61,917 nucleotides of DNA from QHCE01 sp041743105. GTDB lineage: Bacteria; Actinomycetota; Actinomycetes; Mycobacteriales; QHCE01. The stretch spans positions 1-61,917 of the forward strand of contig JBGTNI010000045.1 in NCBI GenBank assembly GCA_041743105.1. The letters run 5' to 3'. Numbering within the stretch: position 1 is the stretch's first letter; every line of letters starts with the position of its first letter. The notes beneath the pieces were generated by a model that made no database searches, was not told where the DNA came from, and worked only from the letters and a program-made list of their open reading frames with translations. The position numbers and the translations under genes are program-made. This document shows positions 48,899 through 57,542 of this stretch, one piece after another.

Positions 48899-49945
48899 TC
48901 AAAGATAGCCGCCGGATCCGGTGCAGCACCCCGCTGCGCAACAGCCCTCAGGCATGGCCGCCGAGCGGAGCACAGGCAACGTGTCGGTTTCTATATCGAA
49001 GTCCTTAGCCTGCCGACTCGCATCGAGAAATAGCTCCCGCACCATGGCTATGAAGCGCGGATCCGTGCCGGGCGTCCGGGCTCGCGCGTAGCCAAGGCCG
49101 ACGCGCTTGGCGGTGGCCGCGGCTTCGGTATCCAGATCCCATAGCACCTCCAGATGATCGGAGACAAAGCCGATGGGACTCACTACCACATCGGTGACAC
49201 CTTCAACGGGCAGCTGAGTCAGACGGCTATTGATGTCTGGTTCTAACCACGGCGTGGTCGGCGAACCGCTCCGGCTCTGCCACACCAGCTCCCAGGGCAT
49301 TTCCGCGGCCACACGCTGCGCGACGAGCCGGGCGGTTGCACGCAGCTGCCGCTCATACAATCCGCCGGTCGGACCGCTGCGTTCATTGGCCGCCGCCGGA
49401 ATACTGTGAGCGCAGAACAACACCCGGGTCATGGCTCGACGTTGGCGAGAAATAGCCTCGAGGCAATGAGCTAGCGCGTCGGCGTGTGAGGCCACAAATC
49501 CCTCGTGCTGCGCGTACTGCGGAAGCTTCACGATCCGCGGAGCGCCGGGACCGATGTGGCGGAGCGCCTGCTCGATGTCGTCGAGGTATTGGCGGCAGGC
49601 CGAGTAACCGCCATAGGCGGAGGTGACGAATGCGCCCGCGCTGCGCACGCCGTCATCCCGCATCGCCGCCACGACATCGGCAAGATAGGGGCTCCAGTTC
49701 CGGTTACCCCAGTACAGCGGCACGGGCAGATCGTGGTGGGCGAAATCGTCCGAGATCGCCGCCAGCAGTGCACGGTTCTGCTCGTTGATCGGCGAGACGC
49801 CGCCGAAGTGGTAATAGTGCTCTGCGACTGCCGCCAACCGGACATCGGGAACGCTGCGTCCTCGGGTGACGTAACGCAGAAACGGCATCACCTCATCGGG
49901 ACCTTCGGGCCCACCGAAGGAGACCAGCAGAAGTGCGTCCAGCAT
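48899..49945 (-). CDS. hemH: Ferrochelatase (coproporphyrin-type in actinobacteria)
   Basis: 348 residues from ATG 49945 (MLDALLLVSFGGPEGPDEV). Signature segments: YWGNRNWSPYLADVVAAM, FVTSAYGGYSACRQYLDDI, VLFCAHSIP (metal His) and VVSPIGFVSDHLEVLWDLD (active-site His and Glu). C-terminal cysteines in GCCAAGCC suggest the [2Fe-2S] cluster seen in actinobacterial enzymes. It inserts iron into coproporphyrin III. The long frame to 50314 is inhA shadow. Order fabG1-inhA-hemH equals mycobacteria. Confidence 0.95.
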   Translation of the reverse strand: MLDALLLVSFGGPEGPDEVMPFLRYVTRGRSVPDVRLAAVAEHYYHFGGVSPINEQNRALLAAISDDFAHHDLPVPLYWGNRNWSPYLADVVAAMRDDGVRSAGAFVTSAYGGYSACRQYLDDIEQALRHIGPGAPRIVKLPQYAQHEGFVASHADALAHCLEAISRQRRAMTRVLFCAHSIPAAANERSGPTGGLYERQLRATARLVAQRVAAEMPWELVWQSRSGSPTTPWLEPDINSRLTQLPVEGVTDVVVSPIGFVSDHLEVLWDLDTEAAATAKRVGLGYARARTPGTDPRFIAMVRELFLDASRQAKDFDIETDTLPVLRSAAMPEGCCAAGCCTGSGGYL

Positions 49946-49952
49946 TGCTGAC

Positions 49953-50759
49953 CTAGGCGCCGATAGCGTGAAAGCCGCCATCGGCGTGCACGATCTCACC
50001 CGAAGTTGCCGGCAGCCAGTCCGACAGTAGCGCCACAGCGGTCTTGGCCGTGGGCTCGGGATCGCTCGAATCCCAGCCCAGTGGAGCTCGACCGGTCCAG
50101 GTCTGCTCGAACTCCGAAAAACCGGGGATGCTCTTAGCCGCCATAGTGCGGACGGGCCCAGCAGCGACCAGGTTGACCCGGATCCCGCGCGGGCCGAGCG
50201 CACGGGCAAGGTAGCGGGTGCACGACTCGAGACCCGCCTTGGCCACGCCCATCCAGCTGTAGGTAGGCCATGCCTGTCGAGCGTCGAAGTCCAGGCCCAC
50301 GATTGAGCCGCCATCGGTCATGAGTGGCAACACTGCCTTGGCGAGGGCACTCATCGAGTACGTGGACGCGTGCAACGTTACGGAGACATCGGACCACGGA
50401 GCGTCGAGGAAGTTCTCGCCCAGGCAGCTCTGCGGCGCGAACCCGATGGAGTGCAGCACACCGTCGAGCCCATCGATGTGCTCGCCCACGCGGTCGGCGA
50501 GAGTCGCCAAGTGCTCGTCGTTGGTGACATCAAGCTCCACCACCTGCACCGGAGCGGGAAGGCGCTTGGCAACCCGCTCCACCAGAGAGGTACGACCGTA
50601 AGCGGTGATCACCACGGTAGCGCCCTGCAGCTGGGCCTGCTTGGCAACGGCGAACCCGATGGAAGATTCGGTGATCACGCCGGTGACCAGTAACCGCTTT
50701 CCTGCCACGATTCCTTGCGGATTGATCTCATGCGCATTGCTTGTCGAACTATCGGTCAC
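49953..50759 (-). CDS. inhA: Enoyl-ACP reductase InhA
   Basis: 268 residues from GTG 50759 with GGGAGG seven bases upstream (the frame opens at 50786). NADH-binding: GKRLLVTGVITESSIGFAVA and LDGVLHSIGFAPQ; the catalytic Tyr-Lys pair is in AWPTYSWMGVAKAGLES. C-terminal DWLPATSGEIVHADGGFH is InhA-like. Reduces enoyl-ACP in FAS II elongation of mycolate precursors. The loop after GPVRTMAA is clearly shorter than in M. tuberculosis InhA, and the total length is kept by a longer N terminus. Confidence 0.95.
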   Translation of the reverse strand: MTDSSTSNAHEINPQGIVAGKRLLVTGVITESSIGFAVAKQAQLQGATVVITAYGRTSLVERVAKRLPAPVQVVELDVTNDEHLATLADRVGEHIDGLDGVLHSIGFAPQSCLGENFLDAPWSDVSVTLHASTYSMSALAKAVLPLMTDGGSIVGLDFDARQAWPTYSWMGVAKAGLESCTRYLARALGPRGIRVNLVAAGPVRTMAAKSIPGFSEFEQTWTGRAPLGWDSSDPEPTAKTAVALLSDWLPATSGEIVHADGGFHAIGA

Positions 50760-50793
50760 AACAGAGCCTCCCTTTACTGCTTCCACCAGTAGG

Positions 50794-50915
50794 TGCCGCC
50801 AAGGCGGCAGGAGCCGCCGCGTGCGCTGAACCTATTGCCGGCTCGCAACTGCGCCGGGCGCACGCAAGGCTACTGCCCGGGTGCGGGGCACCCTGCGACG
50901 GCTTGCCGAGCAGGG
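50794..50915 (-). repeat. Intergenic repeat element, copy B
   Basis: Located between fabG1 and inhA. Blocks shared with copy C (60687-60776): GCAGGAGCCGCCGCG, CACGCAAGGC, ACTGCCCGGGTGCGG and, with two mismatches, CCTGCGACGGCTTGCCGAGC. It has an extra ~37 bp after the first block. Read with transcription the last block folds as CCTGC-T-CGG-CAAG-CCG-TC-GCAGG. Confidence 0.75.
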
Positions 50916-50956
50916 CCAGTGGCATGGTCGCACTCGCACAGCGCCGACCGGGCTAC

Positions 50957-51667
50957 CTAGTGTCCCATGCCGAGGCCACCATCTACGGGGATCACAGCAC
51001 CAGTAACGTAAGCTGCGGCATCGCTAGCCAACCAGCCCACTACTGCCGCCACTTCGTCGGGTGTGGCACAGCGGCGTAGCGGGATAGAGCTCAATATCTC
51101 CTTGCGTCGGTCCTCAGACAACTCCGCGGTCATGTCGGTGTCTACGAACCCGGGCGCAACCACATTCGCCGTCACGGAGCGCGAACCCAGCTCGCGGGCC
51201 AGCGAGCGCGCCAGTCCCATCAGGCCTGCCTTAGACGCGGCGTAGTTAGCCTGCCCGGCAGACCCGGCAAAGCCGACCACTGACGAGATGAAAATTAGCC
51301 GACCGAAGCGGGCTCGCACCATCTTCCCCGCCGCGCGCTTGGCAACCCGAAATGCGCCGGCCAGATTGGTGTTGATTACACGGCAAAACTGCTCGTCACT
51401 CATTCGCAACAGCAGCGTGTCATCGGTGATCCCGGCGTTTGCGACCACGATCTCCGGCGGCCCCAGCTCTGCCTCCACCTTGCCGAAGGCGGCATCCACC
51501 GCTTCGGCGTCTGTCACGTCGCACCGCACACCGAATAACCCGTCCGGAGCGTTGCTGCCGCGATGGGTCACTGCCACCCGATGCCCCGCCGCGGCGAACT
51601 GTCGTGCAATGGATAGGCCGATGCCTCGGTTACCACCGGTCACCAACACCGTGCGTTCGTTCTCCAC
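50957..51667 (-). CDS. fabG1: 3-oxoacyl-ACP reductase FabG1 (MabA)
   Basis: A 236-residue SDR enzyme from GTG 51667 (ENERTVLVTGGNRGIGLSIA). It shows the NADPH Rossmann motif, ISSVVGFAGSAGQANYAASKAG (Ser-Tyr-Lys) and VDTDMTAELSEDRRKEI. It reduces beta-ketoacyl-ACP, the step before InhA. A repeat element lies in the 198-bp gap to inhA, unlike the tight gap in mycobacteria. Confidence 0.96.
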   Translation of the reverse strand: MENERTVLVTGGNRGIGLSIARQFAAAGHRVAVTHRGSNAPDGLFGVRCDVTDAEAVDAAFGKVEAELGPPEIVVANAGITDDTLLLRMSDEQFCRVINTNLAGAFRVAKRAAGKMVRARFGRLIFISSVVGFAGSAGQANYAASKAGLMGLARSLARELGSRSVTANVVAPGFVDTDMTAELSEDRRKEILSSIPLRRCATPDEVAAVVGWLASDAAAYVTGAVIPVDGGLGMGH

Positions 51668-51766
51668 CGCTACCTGCCCTTTCGCTACGCCCTACGGTAT
51701 TGGCTCTGTATCAAGCTGATCGGCGCGCGCGCCGGTTCCAACACCATAGCCGTGCAGCGGCTAGCA

Positions 51767-52897
51767 TTATTCGGTGAGACGACGTATTCGCTGGCACAAC
51801 TGTTGAACCCTGGGCTCTCGACGCGCCACACGACACTGCGCGAGGTCGGCTTTCACCGATCGCAGCACCTTACGCACTCGCGGCGACCTAACCGATTGCA
51901 GCTGCGTAATCACAAGCTCGGTGATGCTTACAGCACGGTCAATCTCGCCAAGCTTGACATGAGCACGAGCCAACCACGCGCTGTGCAGCGCCACATCGCG
52001 GGGCATGCTGGCGGCGTTCTGCCGGATTCGGTCGTCCAGCAACTCGTCGGCCTCGCGGAGGATATCCGCGCCTCCGTACGGCATAGCGAACGCCAGCAGC
52101 TGCATACTTTCGCTGCGCTGGATGTTGAGATAGTTCTGGCCATACCAGTACAAGAAATCTGGCTTCGGCCCGGCCTCGCCAGCGGTAGCCCACATCTGCT
52201 GCGCTCGGTCAGCGGCAACGTGGAAGCCCTTCCGATCCGCCGCCGTAGCTCGCGTGTATCCGGAGCGGGAGGCCGCGATCGAGCGCACTGCGGGGTGTGC
52301 ATCGCGGGCGGCATCGATCGCGGCGTCGGCGATCTGCATCGCCTCGGAGAAATGTCCGCAATACGCCAAGTGGCAGGCCATACACGCCAGGATGTATGCG
52401 GTGAGGTCGGTGTCGTCGATATCGCGAGCGGCACGGAGCCCGGCGCGAAAGTATCGCTCGGCGGTAGCGTGCCGCTCGGAATCGAAGGCCATCCAGCCAG
52501 CCAGCTGGTGTAACTGCGCGCTGGCCCGGATCAATCGTCGCCGCACTGCCGGACTCGTGGTGCGCCCCCTAGTGAGGTAGGTGGTGATGGTGTCAAGCTG
52601 ATCCTGCACAAAACCCACCGCGGCGGCGCTTCCTCCTTCGGAGTCGTCGAGGCGACGCAGCAAATCGATCGTGGCTTCCAAGACCGTGGTGATGTCAGAG
52701 GTAGCAAGCGGTGGCTCCCGACGGGCTTGCATTAAGCGCCACATCCCGGCGTTGGCGCTGCCAGCTTGCTCGGCCCGCGCGGGATCGATGGAACCAGAAT
52801 CGATCGGCGCCACGACGCCATCGGCAACCGAGTACCGGTGTACCAGCCAACGGCCACCGGAGACGCGTTGGGGCGCCGCGCCGCGGGAAATAGGCAT
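51767..52897 (-). CDS. TPR-like protein resembling the sensor half of XRE/TPR regulators
   Basis: 376 residues, mostly helical. Repeats such as HATAERYFRAGLRAARDIDDTDLTAYILACMACHLAYCGH (start to end) and HSAWLARAHVKLGEIDRAV resemble the C-terminal helical-repeat domain of actinobacterial XRE-family regulators. The N-terminal 60 residues contain no HTH. Either the DNA-binding part was lost or the protein works as a stand-alone partner. ATG 52897 is used without a clear RBS. Monocistronic, upstream of fabG1 by about 100 bp. Confidence 0.6.
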   Translation of the reverse strand: MPISRGAAPQRVSGGRWLVHRYSVADGVVAPIDSGSIDPARAEQAGSANAGMWRLMQARREPPLATSDITTVLEATIDLLRRLDDSEGGSAAAVGFVQDQLDTITTYLTRGRTTSPAVRRRLIRASAQLHQLAGWMAFDSERHATAERYFRAGLRAARDIDDTDLTAYILACMACHLAYCGHFSEAMQIADAAIDAARDAHPAVRSIAASRSGYTRATAADRKGFHVAADRAQQMWATAGEAGPKPDFLYWYGQNYLNIQRSESMQLLAFAMPYGGADILREADELLDDRIRQNAASMPRDVALHSAWLARAHVKLGEIDRAVSITELVITQLQSVRSPRVRKVLRSVKADLAQCRVARREPRVQQLCQRIRRLTE

Positions 52898-53022
52898 GCA
52901 TTGGAGTGTAGGCCTGTAACGCTTTCCGGAGTAGGTCTCGCAGGCGCGGCGACGATCGCCTATATCGGCCGGCTGGGTCGCCGGTTCGCTGAGGTGCGAC
53001 GACCGAGAGCACTTAGGCTCGC

Positions 53023-54060
53023 CTACTGCTGGTGCAGCTTTTCACGTGGCTCAACCGCGGCTGGTAGCAACACGGCCGGCGAAACCGGTGCGGTGGCCAC
53101 GGCCGCGCGCGCCTGTCGTGCCCGCCACCATCGCTCGGCAAACGACACGGCGAACCAGGTCACGGCTACATAGGCCCATCCCACCAGCACATCGATCACG
53201 TAGTGCTCGCCGGAGTACACCAACGTCAGCCCCATCAACACCGGATACGCAAGCAGTAGCGGCCACCATTTCTTAGCGACCAGGCCAGCCAGGAACACCG
53301 CAACCAGTGCTGCGAACGCCGAATGCAACGACGGTATCGCCGCCACCGGGTTCGACAGCAGCTGGCCCTGGTTGAGCAGCCGACCGGTGCCGGCCAGACC
53401 GATCGCGTCCCAGCCACGGGTGGAATCGCGGAAGATGCTCTCGGCGACGTACCCCGATTCCGACGCGTACCACGGCGGTGCCGCTGGGTACAGAAAATAC
53501 GTGGCAAGACCTAGCGCGGTCAGGCAGAACCAGCGCCGCATGAATGCGGCCCAGAGCTGGCGACGGCACAGCCATAGCGTGATCGCCAGCCCCAAACTGA
53601 ACGCGAAGTGCGACATGTATACAAAAGAGGCGACCACGTCCCACCAGTGAACCTGCATAGGGTCGAAAAACCGCTGCTGTAACCAGACCGTGGGTAGTTC
53701 TCCGCCGAACATGGCCCTGTCCGCGGTGATCAGCTCGGTGATATGGGGTGCTTGGCCGTTCTCGGCGTAACCGCGGCTAAGGTCATACACCAGCAGCAGA
53801 CCCAGGATCGGCCCCCAGTCGCGCCCCCAAGCAACGTGGTAGCGCCACGGCTGCGCGATGTTCCAGCACACCGCGGCCGCCAGCAGCCAGACGAAAATCA
53901 GGAATGTGTCAACCGGGAAACCCCAGAGCACCCACTGTGCGATGAATGCCACTGCGTAGCAGCTCATCGCGAAGCCACGCCGCCGGTTAAATCTCGGCAA
54001 CGGCTCGTGCTGCCGCTCGGCCGGGTCGGTGCCATCTAGAAGTGCTGAACCGGCGGCCAT
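53023..54060 (-). CDS. PAP2/inositolphosphotransferase-like integral membrane protein
   Basis: 345 residues with about seven hydrophobic helices. Signature C2/C3-like motifs are PSLHSAFAALVA and YSGEHYVIDVLVGW (His and Asp), as in PAP2 and AUR1-type proteins of mycolate actinomycetes. It probably removes or exchanges lipid phosphates on the outer face. It is near aroQ (43 bp downstream of the PAP2 start, upstream on the minus strand) and may share its transcript. Confidence 0.85.
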   Translation of the reverse strand: MAAGSALLDGTDPAERQHEPLPRFNRRRGFAMSCYAVAFIAQWVLWGFPVDTFLIFVWLLAAAVCWNIAQPWRYHVAWGRDWGPILGLLLVYDLSRGYAENGQAPHITELITADRAMFGGELPTVWLQQRFFDPMQVHWWDVVASFVYMSHFAFSLGLAITLWLCRRQLWAAFMRRWFCLTALGLATYFLYPAAPPWYASESGYVAESIFRDSTRGWDAIGLAGTGRLLNQGQLLSNPVAAIPSLHSAFAALVAVFLAGLVAKKWWPLLLAYPVLMGLTLVYSGEHYVIDVLVGWAYVAVTWFAVSFAERWWRARQARAAVATAPVSPAVLLPAAVEPREKLHQQ

Positions 54061-54103
54061 AGCCGACTAGCTTAACTCAAGGCCCATCAGCGGAATGCGA
54101 GAG

Positions 54104-54589
54104 CTAGGCCGTTTCCTCGCTGGAATCCACCAGTGAGAGCACGCTGCGCCGGCGATCATGGTGGCGTGCAGTCGCAAGCCAACGCAGCGCCAGCTCGTAG
54201 CCGCCGAGGCCCAGACCGCAGATCACTCCATCGGCGACCGGTGAGACAACCGAGTTGCGGCGAAATTCCTCCCTGGCGTGCACGTTGCTAATGTGCACCT
54301 CCACAAGCGGTGCCGATAGCGCAGCGCAGGCGTCGCGCACCGCGATGGAATAGTGTGTCCAAGCAGCGGGATTCAGCACGACGGGAATGCTCTCGTCGGC
54401 CGCCTCGTGCAGCCACGCAAGCATCCGGGCCTCAATGTCGGTCTGTCGGACCTCCACCGCGATGTCTAGTCGCGCGGCGGCCTTCTCGCAAAGGTCGACA
54501 AGGTCGTCATAACTAGCGCTGCCGTACACCTCGGGCTCGCGTTGGCCGAGCCGCCCAAGGTTAGGCCCATTAAGCACAAAGACCTTCAT
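54104..54589 (-). CDS. aroQ: 3-dehydroquinate dehydratase, type II
   Basis: 161 residues. VFVLNGPNLGRLGQREPEVYG, NPAAWTHYSIAVRDA and EVHISNVHAREEFRRNS are the type II motifs (Tyr 24 and His near 100). It dehydrates 3-dehydroquinate in the shikimate pathway. ATG 54589 overlaps the aroB stop by 4 bp. The C-terminal ~20 residues are variable. Confidence 0.97.
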   Translation of the reverse strand: MKVFVLNGPNLGRLGQREPEVYGSASYDDLVDLCEKAAARLDIAVEVRQTDIEARMLAWLHEAADESIPVVLNPAAWTHYSIAVRDACAALSAPLVEVHISNVHAREEFRRNSVVSPVADGVICGLGLGGYELALRWLATARHHDRRRSVLSLVDSSEETA

Positions 54590-55653
54590 CTCACCTCCCG
54601 GTACGCGGCTTCCAACAGCTGTGGGTCAGGGTTTTGCAGCACCACTGGTCGACCAATGTCCTCGAGCACGATCATCCGCAGATTGTCGCCGCGCGCTTTT
54701 TTGTCTTTGCGCATGGTAACCAGCATGGACTCAAAGTCAGTCCCCCGATAGGTTATAGGCAGGCCGAGTCCGCTCAAGATCGCACGATGCCGATCCACGA
54801 CAGTCGGATCCAGCTTCCCCGCGAGCCGACTCAGTTCAGCGGCGAAGACCATACCCACGCTGACGGCAGCGCCGTGCCTCCACCGATAGTTCTCAGCGTG
54901 CTCGATAGCGTGACCGAAGGTGTGACCGTAATTGAGGATTTCGCGTGTCCCCTGCTCGGTCAGGTCAGCCGAGACCACATCAGCCTTCACCGTGATCGCG
55001 CGCTCCACCAGTTCGGTAAAGGCGGGAGCGGTCGGTGCTAGGTTGGTTAGCCGGGTGGATTCGACGATGTCGAGGATCGCTGGATCGGCGATGAAGCCGC
55101 ACTTAACCACTTCGGCCATACCACTCATTAGCTCCTCGCGTGGCAGTGTGGAGAGCGTGACCAGGTCACACAACACTCCGGCCGGAGGATGGAACGCTCC
55201 CACGAGATTCTTACCCGCATCGGTGTTGATCCCTGTCTTGCCGCCCACGGCCGCGTCCACCATGGCCAGCAGCGATGTCGGCACATGCACCACACGAACC
55301 CCACGAAGCCACGTCGCGGCGACGAAGCCCGCGAGATCGGTGACAGCGCCGCCGCCCAGGCTCACGATGGCGTCGGAACGAGTAAGTCCGATGTGGCCTA
55401 GCACGTCCCAACAGAACTTCACTACTGAATACGCCTTGGCCTGCTCAGCGTCGGGCAGCTCCACGGTGTCGGCTTGGAATCCTGCGCTATCGAGCAGTTC
55501 AGACATAGACTCGGCCGCACCCAGCAAGGTGGGTTGATGCAAGATGGCAACCTTCGACGCTCCCGCGAGCAAGCGCGGCAGCTCGTTGATCAGATCTATT
55601 CCCACCAGCACGTCATAAGGGTGCGAGCCGGTCACCGGAATCCGGACCGTCAT
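54586..55653 (-). CDS. aroB: 3-dehydroquinate synthase
   Basis: 355 residues. NAD and substrate motifs: SLGGGAVTDLAGFVAATWLRGV, VDAAVGGKTGINTDAGKNLVG and the zinc-binding ILNYGHTFGHAIEHAE. Makes 3-dehydroquinate from DAHP, before aroQ acts. ATG 55653 overlaps the aroK stop by 4 bp. Confidence 0.97.
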   Translation of the reverse strand: MTVRIPVTGSHPYDVLVGIDLINELPRLLAGASKVAILHQPTLLGAAESMSELLDSAGFQADTVELPDAEQAKAYSVVKFCWDVLGHIGLTRSDAIVSLGGGAVTDLAGFVAATWLRGVRVVHVPTSLLAMVDAAVGGKTGINTDAGKNLVGAFHPPAGVLCDLVTLSTLPREELMSGMAEVVKCGFIADPAILDIVESTRLTNLAPTAPAFTELVERAITVKADVVSADLTEQGTREILNYGHTFGHAIEHAENYRWRHGAAVSVGMVFAAELSRLAGKLDPTVVDRHRAILSGLGLPITYRGTDFESMLVTMRKDKKARGDNLRMIVLEDIGRPVVLQNPDPQLLEAAYREVR

Positions 55654-56180
55654 CTGGGCATCTCCAGCTCCTGAGCCGCTTGTGCGGCAACTTCTTCGGG
55701 TGTACGGCCATCCGTGTCGATGGTCACGGTCGCAACCTGTTCATACATTGGCGTGCGCTGCGCCAGCAGTTCGCGCAGCGCCGAACGCGGGTTCAGGGTG
55801 AGCACTGGCCGGCTTTGCGCCATTCCGACCCTACGCACCGCTTCGGCCAAACCCACCCGCAGATACAGCACCCGGAGGCCTGATAAGGCGTCGCGAGTGT
55901 CGGGGTTGAGCACCGCTCCCCCGCCCAGGGACACCACGCCGCTGAAGCTGCTGACGGTTCGCGCCACAGCTGCCGCCTCGGCGGCACGAAACACCTGTTC
56001 GCCGTCGGAGACGAAGATCTCGCTGACCGTTTTTCCGGTTGCGGACTCGATGTCGGCGTCGTTATCGCGGAACGCGACGCCCAACCTCGTCGCGAGCAGG
56101 GCACCCACCGTCGTCTTGCCTGCACCGGGCGGACCAACGATCACTACCACCGGAGCCACAGGATTGGCGGGTGGCGTCAT
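55650..56180 (-). CDS. aroK: Shikimate kinase
   Basis: 176 residues. Walker A GPPGAGKTTVG (Thr in place of the common Ser), the DND acids of RDNDADIE, EQVFRAAEAAAV and VSLGGGAVLNPDTRDAL. Phosphorylates shikimate. It follows aroC by 18 bp and overlaps aroB by 4 bp. Confidence 0.96.
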   Translation of the reverse strand: MTPPANPVAPVVVIVGPPGAGKTTVGALLATRLGVAFRDNDADIESATGKTVSEIFVSDGEQVFRAAEAAAVARTVSSFSGVVSLGGGAVLNPDTRDALSGLRVLYLRVGLAEAVRRVGMAQSRPVLTLNPRSALRELLAQRTPMYEQVATVTIDTDGRTPEEVAAQAAQELEMPR

Positions 56181-56198
56181 GATGGCAACCTTAGAGGA

Positions 56199-57377
56199 CT
56201 ACCTGATGACGAGGTTCGAAAGGTATCCTGCGACATTCCGGGAAATTTCGGACACGCTGTCGCCGCCGAATTTTTCCAACACGGCCTCCGCCAGCACCAG
56301 CGCCGCCATGGCTTCGGCCACGATCGCTGCCGCCGGCACTGCGCAGACGTCGCTGCGCTGCGTAATTGCCTCGGTTTTCTCACCGGAGACCACGTCCACG
56401 GTGGACAGCGGCCGGGACAGGCTTGAGATGGGCTTCATCGCCGCGCGCGCTCGGAGCACTTCGCCGGTCGTGATGCCACCTTCGAGTCCGCCCGAACGGC
56501 CGGTAAGGCGCCGCACGCCGTGCGGACCCGGCACGATCTCGTCGTGGGCAACCGAGCCGCGGCTGCGAGCTTGGGTGAAGGCCTCGCCGATCTCGACGCC
56601 TTTGATCGCCTGAATGCTCACTAGAGCGGCAGCAAGCCGGGCGTCGAGCTTGCGGTCCCACTGCACGTGGCTACCGAGCCCAGGTGGCACACCGTAGGCC
56701 AGTACCTCGACGATCCCGCCGAGAGTGTCAGCGTCGGCTTTCGCTGCATCGACTTCGGCCACCATACGGGCTGAGGCCTCGGGGTCGAAACAGCGCAGCG
56801 GGTCGGCATCGATGCTGTCGCGGTCCTCGGGCCGCGGGAGCTGGTCGCTGTGTGCCGCCACCGATCCGAGCTCGACGACGTGACTGACGATCTCTACGCC
56901 GACGGTCTGGCGCAGCAGGGCGGCCGCCACGGTTCCCAACGCCACACGCGCAGCGGTCTCCCGCGCACTGGCACGCTCCAATACGGGCCGGGCATCAGTG
57001 AAACCATACTTCTGCATGCCGGCAAGATCGGCGTGTCCCGGTCGAGGTCGGGTGAGCGGAGCGTTTCGCGCCAAGCCTTCGAGTTCACCGGAATCTACTG
57101 GGTCAGCCGACATTACCCGTTGCCACTTGGGCCATTCGGTGTTGCCGATTTCGATAGCAAGGGGGCTTCCCAGCGTACGTCCATGGCGGACTCCGGCGAG
57201 CAGACGGATCTCGTCTTGCTCGAATTTCATGCGCGCGCCACGTCCGTAGCCAAGCCGTCGTCTGGCAAGTTGGGCCGCTATCTGCCGCGAGGTAATCTCG
57301 ACCCCCGCTGGGAGCCCTTCTGCGAGCGCCACAAGGGAAGGACCGTGGGATTCTCCGGATGTCAACCAACGCAGCAT
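56199..57377 (-). CDS. aroC: Chorismate synthase
   Basis: 392 residues starting MLRWLTSGESHGPSLVAL. FMN-dependent enzyme; the RPGHADLAGMQKYG region (His), GRSSARETAARVA-like ASARETAARVALG and the C-terminal RSDVCAVPAAAIVAEAM are present. Makes chorismate from EPSP. First in aroC-aroK-aroB-aroQ. Upstream is the AT-rich MurL-like gene with a 165-bp gap. Confidence 0.97.
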   Translation of the reverse strand: MLRWLTSGESHGPSLVALAEGLPAGVEITSRQIAAQLARRRLGYGRGARMKFEQDEIRLLAGVRHGRTLGSPLAIEIGNTEWPKWQRVMSADPVDSGELEGLARNAPLTRPRPGHADLAGMQKYGFTDARPVLERASARETAARVALGTVAAALLRQTVGVEIVSHVVELGSVAAHSDQLPRPEDRDSIDADPLRCFDPEASARMVAEVDAAKADADTLGGIVEVLAYGVPPGLGSHVQWDRKLDARLAAALVSIQAIKGVEIGEAFTQARSRGSVAHDEIVPGPHGVRRLTGRSGGLEGGITTGEVLRARAAMKPISSLSRPLSTVDVVSGEKTEAITQRSDVCAVPAAAIVAEAMAALVLAEAVLEKFGGDSVSEISRNVAGYLSNLVIR

Positions 57378-57542
57378 GGCCTTTAGTCTGTCAGGTAACG
57401 CGCCCGGCCAAAGTGCCTGGGTCAGCGGGAACGCGTTATTCGCGAGGTAGCGACTAGTAATCGTCGAGCCACCCCCAACGATCTCCCTCGAACGAACGGC
57501 TCCGTGTGCCAGTGCGTGCTCCGGAGTGCCGTCTGCCCGTGG

